From a bacterium (lineage in GTDB: Bacteria; UBA9089; UBA9088; JAGUXG01): a DNA stretch of 7,592 nt. The notes beneath the pieces are model-generated. The model saw only the letters and a list, made by a program, of their open reading frames with translations. It was not told the DNA's origin and did no database searches. Below, one piece after another: positions 1-6,436 of this stretch. Both the position numbers and the translations under genes were made by a program. The DNA is taken from the NCBI GenBank assembly GCA_020061965.1, contig JAGUXG010000091.1:1-7592 (forward strand), given 5' to 3'. Each line of letters begins with the position of its first letter. Position 1 is the first letter of the stretch.

Positions 1-5
1 GTAGA

Positions 6-35
6 ATTATATACATAAATAAAGCATTTTGTCAA
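6..35 (-). promoter_or_regulatory. Consensus sigma70-type promoter firing left out of the window
   Basis: Read on the minus strand, TTGACA (35-30) is followed by an 18-bp spacer and TATAAT (11-6). Both hexamers match the consensus perfectly. The start point would fall at about the window edge, so the gene it serves lies to the left and is not visible. A repeated ~31-bp box lies 15 bp upstream of the -35. The 18-bp spacing is the same as at the two other promoters called in this window. Assignment is from sequence alone. Confidence 0.7.
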
Positions 36-50
36 AACCAGATTTATTGT

Positions 51-80
51 GTGTAATACCAAAATGAAAATGTCCTATTT
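51..80 (-). repeat. Copy A of a ~31-bp box shared by both ends of the window
   Basis: On the plus strand this begins GTGTAATACC and continues AAAATGAAAATGTCCTATTT. It matches 7319-7349 at about 28 of 31 positions with one indel, in the same orientation. Both copies stand exactly 15 bp upstream of the -35 of a minus-strand promoter. It may be an upstream regulator-binding site, or the terminal or sub-terminal repeat of an insertion sequence. No transposase is present in the window. Confidence 0.6.
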
Positions 81-115
81 TAAGGATGTTATAATATCTT
101 CTAAAAAAGGAGCTC

Positions 116-300
116 AACTTTGGCAAAAATCCAAATTCCGAAGCTCAAAGGCATATGAAATCCAAAGCTCAAATGACCAAAACTCTTTGACATTTAGGCA
201 TTTGACATTGATTTGACATTTAGATTTATGCCTTTGAACTTAAAGCGATTGGTCGAGAAAAACAGCCGATTTTACTCTAAGTTGCAAATTTGCCAAAGTT
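116..300. repeat. Nested inverted-repeat element in the left intergenic region
   Basis: Two nested pairs of arms are visible. The outer pair is a perfect 12-bp match (AACTTTGGCAAA at 116-127 against TTTGCCAAAGTT at 289-300). The inner pair is 13/14 (AAGCTCAAAGGCAT at 141-154 against ATGCCTTTGAACTT at 228-241), and complementarity continues inward imperfectly. The centre contains three copies of TTTGACATT, starting at 186, 201 and 212. The element lies 7 bp beyond the mogA stop codon. There is no U-tract, so it is not an ordinary intrinsic terminator. It resembles a non-coding palindromic or MITE-like intergenic repeat. Apart from this element, the box and the outward promoter, I see no gene in 1-306. 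Confidence 0.5.
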
Positions 301-306
301 CAGTTC

Positions 307-789
307 TTAGTGTGGATCCCTGCCTTTGATTAGCTCTAAGATATGGATTAGAAGTGGCTTGAGTATATCTAATCCTTCTTTTACCCCTTTCAGACTTCCA
401 GGAAGGTTGACAATAAAACTATCTTTCCTCACCCCAGCGGCGCCTTGTGAAAGATAACTCATCTTGGTAAACTTTGCACCCTCTGCTCTAAGCATTTCAG
501 AGATACCCGGCGCCTCCTTATCAAGAACCTTCTTTGTAGATAGCGATGTCCAATCTCTTGGAGAAAACCCTGTCCCTCCAGTAGTCAGGATTAGCTCTAA
601 TCTATCATTATCTGCCCAGTCTATCAGAGTTTTTTGAATCTCCTCCGGGTCATCAGGGATTATCTTATATCTTACAACCTTTCCTTCTATCTTTGGCAAA
701 TAATCGCAGATAAACCTTCCGCTTGAGTCTTCCCTCTCGCCTTTTGAGCACCTATCGCTTATCGTCAATATGCCTACGGAAATCTCCAC
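307..789 (-). CDS. mogA: Molybdenum cofactor biosynthesis protein, MogA/MoaB family (molybdopterin adenylyltransferase)
   Basis: A 160-aa single-domain cytosolic protein of the MoCF-binding fold. The family adenylylates molybdopterin with ATP before molybdenum insertion. Visible landmarks are the N-terminal GILTISDRCSKGE (6-18), IPDD (44-47, with D46 at the place of E. coli MogA D49), the nucleotide-binding loop TTGGTG (69-74) followed by PRDWT with D79 at the place of catalytic D82, APG (93-95), and NLPGSLKG (128-135). The frame is open to a TTG at 810, but I chose the GTG at 789. It is preceded by GGAGG with 5-nt spacing, and the protein then begins directly with the first beta-strand as in the family. 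The start lies inside moaC, giving a 38-nt overlap that suggests translational coupling. Whether it acts as MogA or as the related MoaB cannot be settled from the sequence. No terminator is evident after the stop. Confidence 0.9.
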   Translation of the reverse strand: MEISVGILTISDRCSKGEREDSSGRFICDYLPKIEGKVVRYKIIPDDPEEIQKTLIDWADNDRLELILTTGGTGFSPRDWTSLSTKKVLDKEAPGISEMLRAEGAKFTKMSYLSQGAAGVRKDSFIVNLPGSLKGVKEGLDILKPLLIHILELIKGRDPH

Positions 790-1195
790 TCTTTCCTCCA
801 CTCTTCTCAAGAAGCATAATATCTGTTATCTCAATAGTTTTATCATACATTTTACACATATCATAAATGGTAAGGCCAGATACAGCACAAGCAACCAATG
901 CCTCCATCTCCATCCCTGTCCTCTCTTTCCCAGAGACTTCAGACAAAACCCTTATTCCCCCATCAACAAAGGAGAGGGATATATCTATTCCTGTTATTCT
1001 TAAAGGATGGCAAAGGGGGATAAGCTCTGGTGTCTTCTTTGCCGCCAAAATTCCAGCCACCCTTGCTTGCTCAAAGATATTACCCTTCTCTATCTTACCT
1101 TCTTTGATCCTCTCTATCAACTCTTCGTTCAGTTTAACGATAGCCTGAGCCTTTGCTCTTCTTTCTGTCTCCTTTTTTTTACTCACATCTATCAT
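752..1195 (-). CDS. moaC: Cyclic pyranopterin monophosphate synthase MoaC
   Basis: A 147-aa protein that converts the 3',8-cyclo-GTP intermediate made by MoaA into cyclic pyranopterin monophosphate, an early step of molybdenum cofactor synthesis. It is cytosolic and forms hexamers in characterised members. Conserved blocks are MIDVS (1-5), KGN with K37, AAKKTPELIPLCHPL (51-65) with H63, RTGMEMEAL (92-100), LTIYDMCK (108-115) with D112 and K115, and LEKSGGKSG (129-137). K37, K53, H63, D112 and K115 align with E. coli K51, K67, H77, D128 and K131, so the active site is intact. The frame extends to a TTG at 1240, but those 15 extra residues do not resemble MoaC and run over the end of a decayed upstream frame. 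The ATG at 1195 is preferred, although its Shine-Dalgarno is poor. It overlaps mogA. MoaA, MoaE and MoaD are not in the window. Confidence 0.93.
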   Translation of the reverse strand: MIDVSKKKETERRAKAQAIVKLNEELIERIKEGKIEKGNIFEQARVAGILAAKKTPELIPLCHPLRITGIDISLSFVDGGIRVLSEVSGKERTGMEMEALVACAVSGLTIYDMCKMYDKTIEITDIMLLEKSGGKSGDFRRHIDDKR

Positions 1196-1197
1196 AG

Positions 1198-1424
1198 CTA
1201 TATAAATTGAACGGAGGAGACTGTCGCCAAGCTTCTCCAACTTCTATCTTTATTTTCCTGCTTTGTAGCCTCTACTTTCTTTGCCTTAATTGTGATTGTG
1301 TTGGCATCTGCATCTATGGAAACCACATCACCACGGTAAGAAGAGACTCCCTTTTTTGCAAGGAGTTTTTTGGTGTAGACCCTTCAGCATAAACAAAGCC
1401 AACCAATCCCAAAGTTATCAACAT
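1198..1424 (-). pseudogene. Frameshifted remnant of a small secreted protein
   Basis: Two minus-strand frames join into one plausible product. The first (1424-1314, ATG start) opens with the hydrophobic stretch MLITLGLVGFVYA followed by EGSTPKNSLQK, which looks like the end of a signal peptide and a mature N-terminus, and then runs to a TAG. At an A6-GGG run (1357-1349) the -1 frame takes over and encodes YRGDVVSIDADANTITIKAK, ending at the TAG at 1198. That pattern resembles small exported beta-rich proteins with a G-x-VVS-x-D-x-x-x-NTIT-x-K motif. There is no good Shine-Dalgarno, and the usual lysine-rich start of a signal peptide is missing, so the 5' part may also be damaged. It could instead be a homopolymer sequencing error or, less likely, programmed slippage. 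The function is unknown. Confidence 0.45.
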
Positions 1425-1485
1425 GGTAAAAATAGCGTTATCCTAAACTTACAACATCACTCTCTTTGTAAACCTGATTTACTTG

Positions 1486-1510
1486 GGCATACTTCATGGA
1501 TAAGTATGCC
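1486..1510. other. 9-bp hairpin downstream of the glycosyltransferase gene
   Basis: GGCATACTT (1486-1494) and AAGTATGCC (1502-1510) form a perfect 9-bp stem with a 7-nt loop. It begins about 18 nt past the glycosyltransferase stop codon. The downstream sequence on the minus strand is CAAGTAAATC, not a U-tract, so this is not a canonical intrinsic terminator. It could act as a weak terminator or a 3'-end stabiliser separating the hpf unit from the moaC unit. Confidence 0.4.
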
Positions 1511-1527
1511 TCAAAAGACTATTTCGG

Positions 1528-2631
1528 TCAAGATAAAAGATGGGTATATATCTCCTCCATCTCGTTTACTAATCTATCTATAGAAAACTCTTTTTGTATC
1601 TTTTCTAATCCAGCATTTCCCATCATCACTCTAAGACTGCTATCCAATAATAACTTCTCAATCTTATTAGCAACAGCAAGTGAATCACCTATTGGAACCA
1701 AAAATCCTGTCTTTCCGTCATCGACAAGCTCTGAGATACCACCTACATCTGTAGCCACGACTGGGAGACGAGCAGCCATTGCCTCCATAATGGATATTGG
1801 GATACCCTCAAATATTGAAGTGAGAAGAAAGATGTCTGAGATTGAAAAAATCTGAGGAATATCATTTCGGCTTCCAAGGAAACATACCCTCTCTTTTAAC
1901 TCTAATTCATCACAAAGCTCTAAAGTCTCTTTCTTTAAGCTTCCTTCCCCAATCAAGAGGCAAAAAAACTCCAAGCCTTTCTTTTTAAGGATATTTAATG
2001 CCAAAAGCAAGGTTTTATGATCCTTTGGCCATTCAAATCGCGCTACAGAGGTGATAATTGCACCGCTACTTTCAAATTCAGATAAAAGGGCATTATCTTT
2101 TTTTACCTGTAGTCTTTTCACATCAATTCCACGATAAACTACTCTAAAAATATGATGAGGATACCCTTTTTTAACTAAAAAATTGACTCCTTTTTTAGAA
2201 ACGGAGATATATAACTTTATAAAAGGAAGTGTAAGTCTGTCCAAAATAAAATGCAATCTGTTCTCCTCGTTGCTTGGATATATACTTTCTAACCCAGCCA
2301 CAATATTTTTGCAACCAGCCAACCTTCCTATAAGCCTGCCTATTATGTTTGCTTTGAGTCCATATATATGAATAACATCGTATCTTCCTATCTTAAGAAT
2401 CTTATAAAGTTTCACGGCTACTTTTAAGATATTGGCAGGCGCATAATCTAAATGATAGCATTTGATATTCTGGGAAAGAAACTTGTTAGTTACAGGACCC
2501 TCTGAATAGAGAAAGCAAACCTCCAGGTCAAATCTTTCTCTATTCATTCTGCTCACTAATGATAGGACGGAAAGCTCTGTTCCGGCTAAGTGGGCTGTGC
2601 TAAGGAATTGTAAAATCCTGATCTTTTTCAT
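1528..2631 (-). CDS. Glycosyltransferase, GT4 family (GT-B fold)
   Basis: A 367-aa protein, the usual length for GT4 retaining glycosyltransferases, which transfer a sugar from a nucleotide donor to a glycan or lipid-linked acceptor at the inner face of the membrane. The N-terminal acceptor domain begins with RILQFLSTAHLAGTELSV (5-22), in which AGTE corresponds to the glycine-rich loop. The donor domain follows from about 190, with SVARFEWPKDHKTLL (195-209), LIGEG (226-230), V-x-FLGSRNDIP (249-259), DIFLLTSIFEGIPISIMEA with the E-x7-E motif at E275 and E283, VVATDVGGISELV (291-303) and GFLVP (309-313). There is no signal peptide or clear membrane span. Its ATG overlaps the hpf stop in the form TAATG and has no Shine-Dalgarno, so translation is probably coupled to hpf. 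The donor and acceptor cannot be predicted. Involvement in surface polysaccharide or glycolipid synthesis is inference. Confidence 0.9.
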   Translation of the reverse strand: MKKIRILQFLSTAHLAGTELSVLSLVSRMNRERFDLEVCFLYSEGPVTNKFLSQNIKCYHLDYAPANILKVAVKLYKILKIGRYDVIHIYGLKANIIGRLIGRLAGCKNIVAGLESIYPSNEENRLHFILDRLTLPFIKLYISVSKKGVNFLVKKGYPHHIFRVVYRGIDVKRLQVKKDNALLSEFESSGAIITSVARFEWPKDHKTLLLALNILKKKGLEFFCLLIGEGSLKKETLELCDELELKERVCFLGSRNDIPQIFSISDIFLLTSIFEGIPISIMEAMAARLPVVATDVGGISELVDDGKTGFLVPIGDSLAVANKIEKLLLDSSLRVMMGNAGLEKIQKEFSIDRLVNEMEEIYTHLLS

Positions 2632-3143
2632 TAAAAGACTAAGATTTCATATTTTCCGTCTTTGGTGGGGTGAAGAAGGCATCTTTCTTCTCTTTCAGAA
2701 TCAATAAACAAAAGGAAGCCCGCTTTTTTGGCTAAAAGCTCTTCTTTTGCCTGGGAAATGGAGAGGAAAGGTAGATCCACTTTTCTTTTTCTGATAACCT
2801 TTTCAGGTGAGACTTTTTCTACTAATGCCTCTGGTAGGTGTTGAATCTTTTTGTGGTTAGAGACCTTTTCTTTAATCTTTACAAGCTGTCGTTTTGCTTT
2901 GTCTATACATTGGTCAATAGCCAGCTTTACCTCTGTTGTCTCTGCTTTGCTTTGAATGGTATGGTTTCCTCCATTTATAATAATTTCCGAGGAGTATCTT
3001 CCTTTCTGAGCAGATATGACTACATGAAAGACGAGTCCCTTCTTTGAATATCTCTCCAGGCTTTTTAGCTTCTTCTTAGCATAATCTTCTATTTTACGAA
3101 GATCTATCCCTTTTGTATCTCTAAAATCTATACTGACTTCCAC
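2631..3143 (-). CDS. hpf: Ribosome hibernation-promoting factor, long form (HPF)
   Basis: A 170-aa protein with two domains. The N-terminal S30AE/YfiA-like domain (about 1-95) starts MEVSIDFRD and contains DYAKKKLKSLERY (20-32) and the basic helix DQCIDKAKRQLVKIKEKV (77-94). This domain occupies the mRNA/tRNA channel of the 30S subunit in known members. A lysine-rich linker (about 96-120) leads to the C-terminal dimerisation domain (about 121-170, KVDLPFLSISQAKEELL and then GKYEILVF), the hallmark of long HPF, which pairs 70S ribosomes into inactive 100S particles. The start is GTG with no Shine-Dalgarno. It lies 7 nt after a perfect TATAAT, so the message is predicted to be leaderless. The S30AE domain aligns from this first residue, which supports the start. 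It follows murG by 48 nt and overlaps the glycosyltransferase by one base. Confidence 0.9.
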   Translation of the reverse strand: MEVSIDFRDTKGIDLRKIEDYAKKKLKSLERYSKKGLVFHVVISAQKGRYSSEIIINGGNHTIQSKAETTEVKLAIDQCIDKAKRQLVKIKEKVSNHKKIQHLPEALVEKVSPEKVIRKRKVDLPFLSISQAKEELLAKKAGFLLFIDSEREERCLLHPTKDGKYEILVF

Positions 3144-3150
3144 GAGGATA

Positions 3151-3180
3151 ATTATATTAAATTTCCTGGCTTTATGTCAA
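3151..3180 (-). promoter_or_regulatory. Perfect sigma70-type promoter for hpf and the glycosyltransferase
   Basis: In the 48-nt gap between murG and hpf, minus-strand TTGACA (3180-3175) is followed by an 18-bp spacer and TATAAT (3156-3151). Both hexamers are exact consensus. The GTG of hpf begins 7 nt after the -10, where the transcription start is expected. HPF and the glycosyltransferase could therefore be expressed apart from the upstream envelope genes, for example when growth slows. No copy of the ~31-bp box is seen upstream of it. Confidence 0.8.
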
Positions 3181-3191
3181 TAGCTATTTTC

Positions 3192-4223
3192 CTACGAGAC
3201 GTAAGAAAATATAAGCGAGACAAGATTTTGCGTAGAATCTTTCTGGTCCGGCATCCTCTCTTTATCCTTCATCTTAAGAATTGCAGAGAGAAGTCTCTCG
3301 GCTGCAAGCTCTTTTTCTTCAATCACCACACCATTCTCATATCTTCTTGCATTCTCTAATTGATGGTCATCTATGGCGTGTGGATATGGGATAAGGATAG
3401 CAGGAAGTCCGCACTTTGATATTTCAGCCAAAGCTGTTGCTCCAGCACGAGATATGACAAGGTCTGCCGCACCATAAACCATCTCCATCTCATATATAAA
3501 GGTAAATATGCGGACATTATCCTTGCTCTGCACCCTTTGTTTTACATAAGGATAGTCTGCCTCCCCTGTTATCCAGAAAATTTGAAAAGAAGAAAGCTCC
3601 GAAACTATCTCAAAAACAGCCTTGTTTATGGAAACTGCACCTTGAGAGCCTCCTGTGATGAGAATTGTCTTTTTATTCGGGTCCAAGCCAAAATAGAATA
3701 TAGCATCTTTCTTCGACACCTTTCCTATCTTTCTCCTGACAGGGTTTCCTGTCAGGGCTGTTTTCTTGTTCCTGGGAAGGGAGAGCGTCTCTTCGTAAGA
3801 AAGAGCAATCTCTTTGGAAAACCTTGAAAGGATTCTGTTTGCCAGACCAAAGACAGCATTCTGTTCACAGATTAGAATGGGAATGCTGAGTAGCCAGGAG
3901 GCAAAAATGGTAGGAAAACTGACAAACCCTCCCATTCCTACAACAACAGATGACTTTTCTTTACGAAGAAAGAAGAAGGATTTGAAAAGAGCAACAATAT
4001 TAAGAAAGACCACCTTCAAAGTGTTAGAAGAAAAGACCTTTCTCTTCCACCTTTCCAAAGATAGAGTAAAAGGTTTATAGCCCTCCTTTTTAAGAAGCTC
4101 AGTAGATCTACCCTTTTGAGTGACAAAAAGAACCTCTACATCCTGCCTCAACACCTCAGCTATAGCTATCGCTGGATATATATGTCCCCCTGTTCCACCA
4201 GCCACAATGACTACTTTTTTCAT
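3192..4223 (-). CDS. murG: MurG: UDP-GlcNAc transferase forming lipid II
   Basis: A 343-aa GT28-family enzyme, close in length to E. coli MurG (355). It adds GlcNAc from UDP-GlcNAc to lipid I on the cytoplasmic face of the membrane, giving lipid II for peptidoglycan. Landmarks are GGTGGH (9-14), VGMGGFVSFP (95-104), CEQNAVFGLANR (119-130), LTGNPVR (157-163), the donor-site loop TGGSQGA (190-196), ISRAGATALAEI (257-268) with E267 in the UDP-GlcNAc-binding helix, and PYPHAIDDHQLENA (279-292). A hydrophobic patch (about 71-86) would seat it on the membrane. The start is ATG, 14 nt after the fabH stop, with only a weak purine-rich Shine-Dalgarno. murG normally sits in the division and cell-wall (dcw) cluster with ftsW and murC, so its place directly after fabH is unusual. 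Confidence 0.96.
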   Translation of the reverse strand: MKKVVIVAGGTGGHIYPAIAIAEVLRQDVEVLFVTQKGRSTELLKKEGYKPFTLSLERWKRKVFSSNTLKVVFLNIVALFKSFFFLRKEKSSVVVGMGGFVSFPTIFASWLLSIPILICEQNAVFGLANRILSRFSKEIALSYEETLSLPRNKKTALTGNPVRRKIGKVSKKDAIFYFGLDPNKKTILITGGSQGAVSINKAVFEIVSELSSFQIFWITGEADYPYVKQRVQSKDNVRIFTFIYEMEMVYGAADLVISRAGATALAEISKCGLPAILIPYPHAIDDHQLENARRYENGVVIEEKELAAERLLSAILKMKDKERMPDQKDSTQNLVSLIFSYVS

Positions 4224-4237
4224 CTTTTATCTTTCTT

Positions 4238-5200
4238 TTACCACTCAATCAAGGTTGCTCCGTAGGTAAATCCTCCTCCAACAGCAACCATTAGAATCAA
4301 GTCTCCTTCTTTTATCCTTCCAGATTTTACTGCTTCATCTAAGGCTACAACAGAGGATGCCGACATCATATTTCCATATCTATTAAGATTGACAAACATC
4401 TTCTCATCAGAAATTTTTAGCCTCTTTGAGAGAAGGTTGATGATACGAAGGTTTGCCTGATGGGGAATAAAAAGGGATATATCATTTACTGATAAAGAAT
4501 GATTGGAAAGAACCCTTTCTATCGCCTCACTCATTGCCAGAACAGCATACTTAAAAACCTCTGGTCCATCCATCTGGATTGTATGGAGATTTTTCTCCAC
4601 TGTTTCAAGAGAAGCAGGCATTTTTGAGCCTCCTGCTGGAATTTTAAGAATATCTCCCAATTTTCCGTTTGTATTGAAGTAACTTCCAATGATTCCACCT
4701 TTATCTGCTCCTTTAAGAAGAACAGCCCCTGCTCCATCGCCAAACAGGACACAGGTTGACCTATCCTTCCAATTTATAAATTTTGAGGTTAGTTCAGAGG
4801 CAACAATGATAGCGCATTTTGATCCCCCTGCTTCTATAAACCTTCTCCCACACTCTAAGGCATAAGAAAACCCTGTGCAAGCCGCAGATAGGTCAAAACA
4901 GGCACAATTAGAAAGACCAAGTCTTTCTGAAAGCAGACAGGCAGTTCCTGGAAAGATTGTATCTGAGGTTGAGGTTGAAACAATGATAAGGTCAATAGGC
5001 TCGTTTCTGGCTATATCTTTGGAAGCAAGGTAAGCCATATCTGAAGCGGTTATATCAGAGGAAGCAATCCTTCTCTCCTTTATCCCTGTTCTGGTTGTAA
5101 TCCACTCATCAGAGGTCTCAACCATTTTCTCCAGCTCTACATTAGTGAGGATCCTTTCTGGAAGCCATTTACCCAGAGCAACAATCTTTGCCTTTTTCAT
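4238..5200 (-). CDS. fabH: Beta-ketoacyl-ACP synthase III (FabH)
   Basis: A 320-aa thiolase-fold enzyme that condenses an acyl-CoA primer with malonyl-ACP and so starts each round of type II fatty acid synthesis in the cytosol. The catalytic triad is complete: C108 in DLSAACTGF (103-111), H247 in IPHQANLRI (245-253), and N277 in RYGN (274-277). Other family marks are SDEWITTRTGIKERRIA (30-46), the GDGAGAVLL loop (154-162) and the C-terminal GGGFTYGATL (308-317). The segment after N277 reads MMSASSVV where E. coli has TSAASVPC. The length is unchanged and the effect on primer choice is unknown. The ATG start overlaps the end of plsX by 32 nt and gives an N-terminus typical of the family. The plsX-fabH order is classic. 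Confidence 0.96.
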   Translation of the reverse strand: MKKAKIVALGKWLPERILTNVELEKMVETSDEWITTRTGIKERRIASSDITASDMAYLASKDIARNEPIDLIIVSTSTSDTIFPGTACLLSERLGLSNCACFDLSAACTGFSYALECGRRFIEAGGSKCAIIVASELTSKFINWKDRSTCVLFGDGAGAVLLKGADKGGIIGSYFNTNGKLGDILKIPAGGSKMPASLETVEKNLHTIQMDGPEVFKYAVLAMSEAIERVLSNHSLSVNDISLFIPHQANLRIINLLSKRLKISDEKMFVNLNRYGNMMSASSVVALDEAVKSGRIKEGDLILMVAVGGGFTYGATLIEW

Positions 5201-6161
5201 TTAACCCTTTTTCTATCTTATTATTTATGTGGTGGGAGGAAGCTACAGAAGCAACCTTGATGGCATTCTTTATGGCTTTGCTCTTTGACCTTCCGTGGCA
5301 AATAATAGAGACACCCTCCAAGCCTAAAAGTGGCGCACCTCCATATTCAGCATAGTCTATCTTTTTGAGGAGACTGCGGAACAACCCTTTTAGAAAAAGA
5401 AGTCCAATCTTATTGATAAAACCTGCATTCTGCCGTATCTCATCTATGATAAACTCAGCTATACCTTCACCAAATTTTATGATAGAGTTTCCAACAAAGC
5501 CATCACAGACAACAACATCAGATTTTCCTAAGATTATATCCCTCCCCTCAATATTTCCGCAGAAGTTAACGGTAGAAGCAGAGAGGAGTTCAGCAGCCTT
5601 ATCTGTAAGTCTGTTTCCTTTACCATCTTCCTCTCCAATATTCAATAAACTGACCCTCGGGTTTTGAATCCCTAAGACCTCTTCTGCATACACCTTTCCC
5701 ATTATTCCAAACTGAAAGAGATGAAGAGGTTTACAATCAACATTTGCTCCAGCATCAAGGAGGAGAACTTTACCTAATTTACTTGGCAGAAGGCAGGCTA
5801 TGGCTGGTCTTTCAATGCCTCGGAGCCTGCCAATAAGGGTGATACCAGCCGCTAACATAACCCCGGTATTTCCTGCTGTGACAACAGCATCTACTTCCCT
5901 CCTTCTTACCATTTTTGCGGCAACAGCAATGGAGGCATCAGGCTTCTTTTTGATAGCAGCGACAGGAGACTCATCCATACCAATCACTTCTTTAGCATTT
6001 TGGATAGTAATGTTTGGATGAGAACTTGGCAGGTATCTTTCTATTTCGCTTTTTCTTCCAACAAGAACAATCCCTTCTATTTCAGAGGAGGCTTCTAAAA
6101 CACCCTTGACTATTTCAGAGGGAGCATTATCCCCTCCCATTGCATCTACAGCAATCCTCAT
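5169..6161 (-). CDS. plsX: Phosphate acyltransferase PlsX
   Basis: A 330-aa protein of the PlsX family. It turns acyl-ACP plus phosphate into acyl-phosphate, the acyl donor that PlsY uses to acylate glycerol-3-phosphate in phospholipid synthesis. It is a peripheral membrane protein. Signature blocks are DAMGGDNAP (6-14), DAVVTAGNTGVMLA (91-104), LLLDAGANVDCKP (133-145), LLNIGEEDGKGN (172-183), VVCDGFVGN (217-225) and AEYGGAPLLGLEGV (271-284). The length is normal for the family. Its ATG overlaps the rpmF stop as ATGA, and its tail overlaps fabH. A purine stretch (AAGAAGGA) abuts the start codon, which lies within the rpmF tail, so coupling to rpmF translation is likely. Confidence 0.96.
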   Translation of the reverse strand: MRIAVDAMGGDNAPSEIVKGVLEASSEIEGIVLVGRKSEIERYLPSSHPNITIQNAKEVIGMDESPVAAIKKKPDASIAVAAKMVRRREVDAVVTAGNTGVMLAAGITLIGRLRGIERPAIACLLPSKLGKVLLLDAGANVDCKPLHLFQFGIMGKVYAEEVLGIQNPRVSLLNIGEEDGKGNRLTDKAAELLSASTVNFCGNIEGRDIILGKSDVVVCDGFVGNSIIKFGEGIAEFIIDEIRQNAGFINKIGLLFLKGLFRSLLKKIDYAEYGGAPLLGLEGVSIICHGRSKSKAIKNAIKVASVASSHHINNKIEKGLNEKGKDCCSG

Positions 6162-6436
6162 TCCTTCTTTTTCTTTTGCTCCTCTTCCTCCATAGTCTTC
6201 TCTACTTTCTCTATCATCTCTTTCTGCTTTCTCTCTTTTCTCTTGGCTCGTATCTCTTCTTTAAGGTGAGAGACTATAAGCTCATTATTATAATAACCGC
6301 AGTTTGAGCAGACTGTGTGAGGAAGTCTTGGATGTCCGCAATGGGAACACAGAGAGTAGTTTAATGCTACTATTTTCCAGTTAGCCTTACGAGAACCTGT
6401 CCTTGCCTTAGAATGTTTACGCTTTGGAAGTGCCAT
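6158..6436 (-). CDS. rpmF: 50S ribosomal protein bL32 with extended charged tail
   Basis: A 92-aa protein. Residues 1 to about 57 are a canonical bL32: MALPKRKHSKARTGSRKA, then a zinc ribbon with C30-x2-C33 and C43-x2-C46, then GYYNNELIV. Most bL32 proteins end near residue 60. Here about 35 further residues are almost entirely Lys, Glu, Arg and a few hydrophobics, predicted to be helical or coiled-coil. The start is ATG, immediately after the TAA of the slipin gene, with a Shine-Dalgarno-like AAAGGAGAG inside that gene's end. Its TGA overlaps the plsX ATG. The rpmF-plsX-fabH arrangement is widespread in bacteria and supports the assignment. Confidence 0.95.
   Translation of the reverse strand: MALPKRKHSKARTGSRKANWKIVALNYSLCSHCGHPRLPHTVCSNCGYYNNELIVSHLKEEIRAKRKERKQKEMIEKVEKTMEEEEQKKKKE

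Noticed and set aside
186..220. TTGACA hexamers on the plus strand as promoters
   Set aside because: They are part of the TTTGACATT word repeat. No good -10 follows at a suitable distance and no plus-strand gene follows.
790..810. TTG start giving a 167-aa MogA
   Set aside because: The GTG at 789 has an ideal GGAGG five bases upstream and gives the N-terminus usual for the family.
1196..1240. Fifteen-residue N-terminal extension of MoaC from a TTG codon
   Set aside because: It does not resemble MoaC, lies over the tail of the decayed secreted-protein frame, and the protein aligns properly from the ATG at 1195.
1352..1357. Programmed -1 frameshift site
   Set aside because: The A6G heptamer is out of the phase needed for standard X-XXY-YYZ slippage, and no downstream pseudoknot or upstream Shine-Dalgarno stimulator is evident. 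Decay or a sequence error is simpler.
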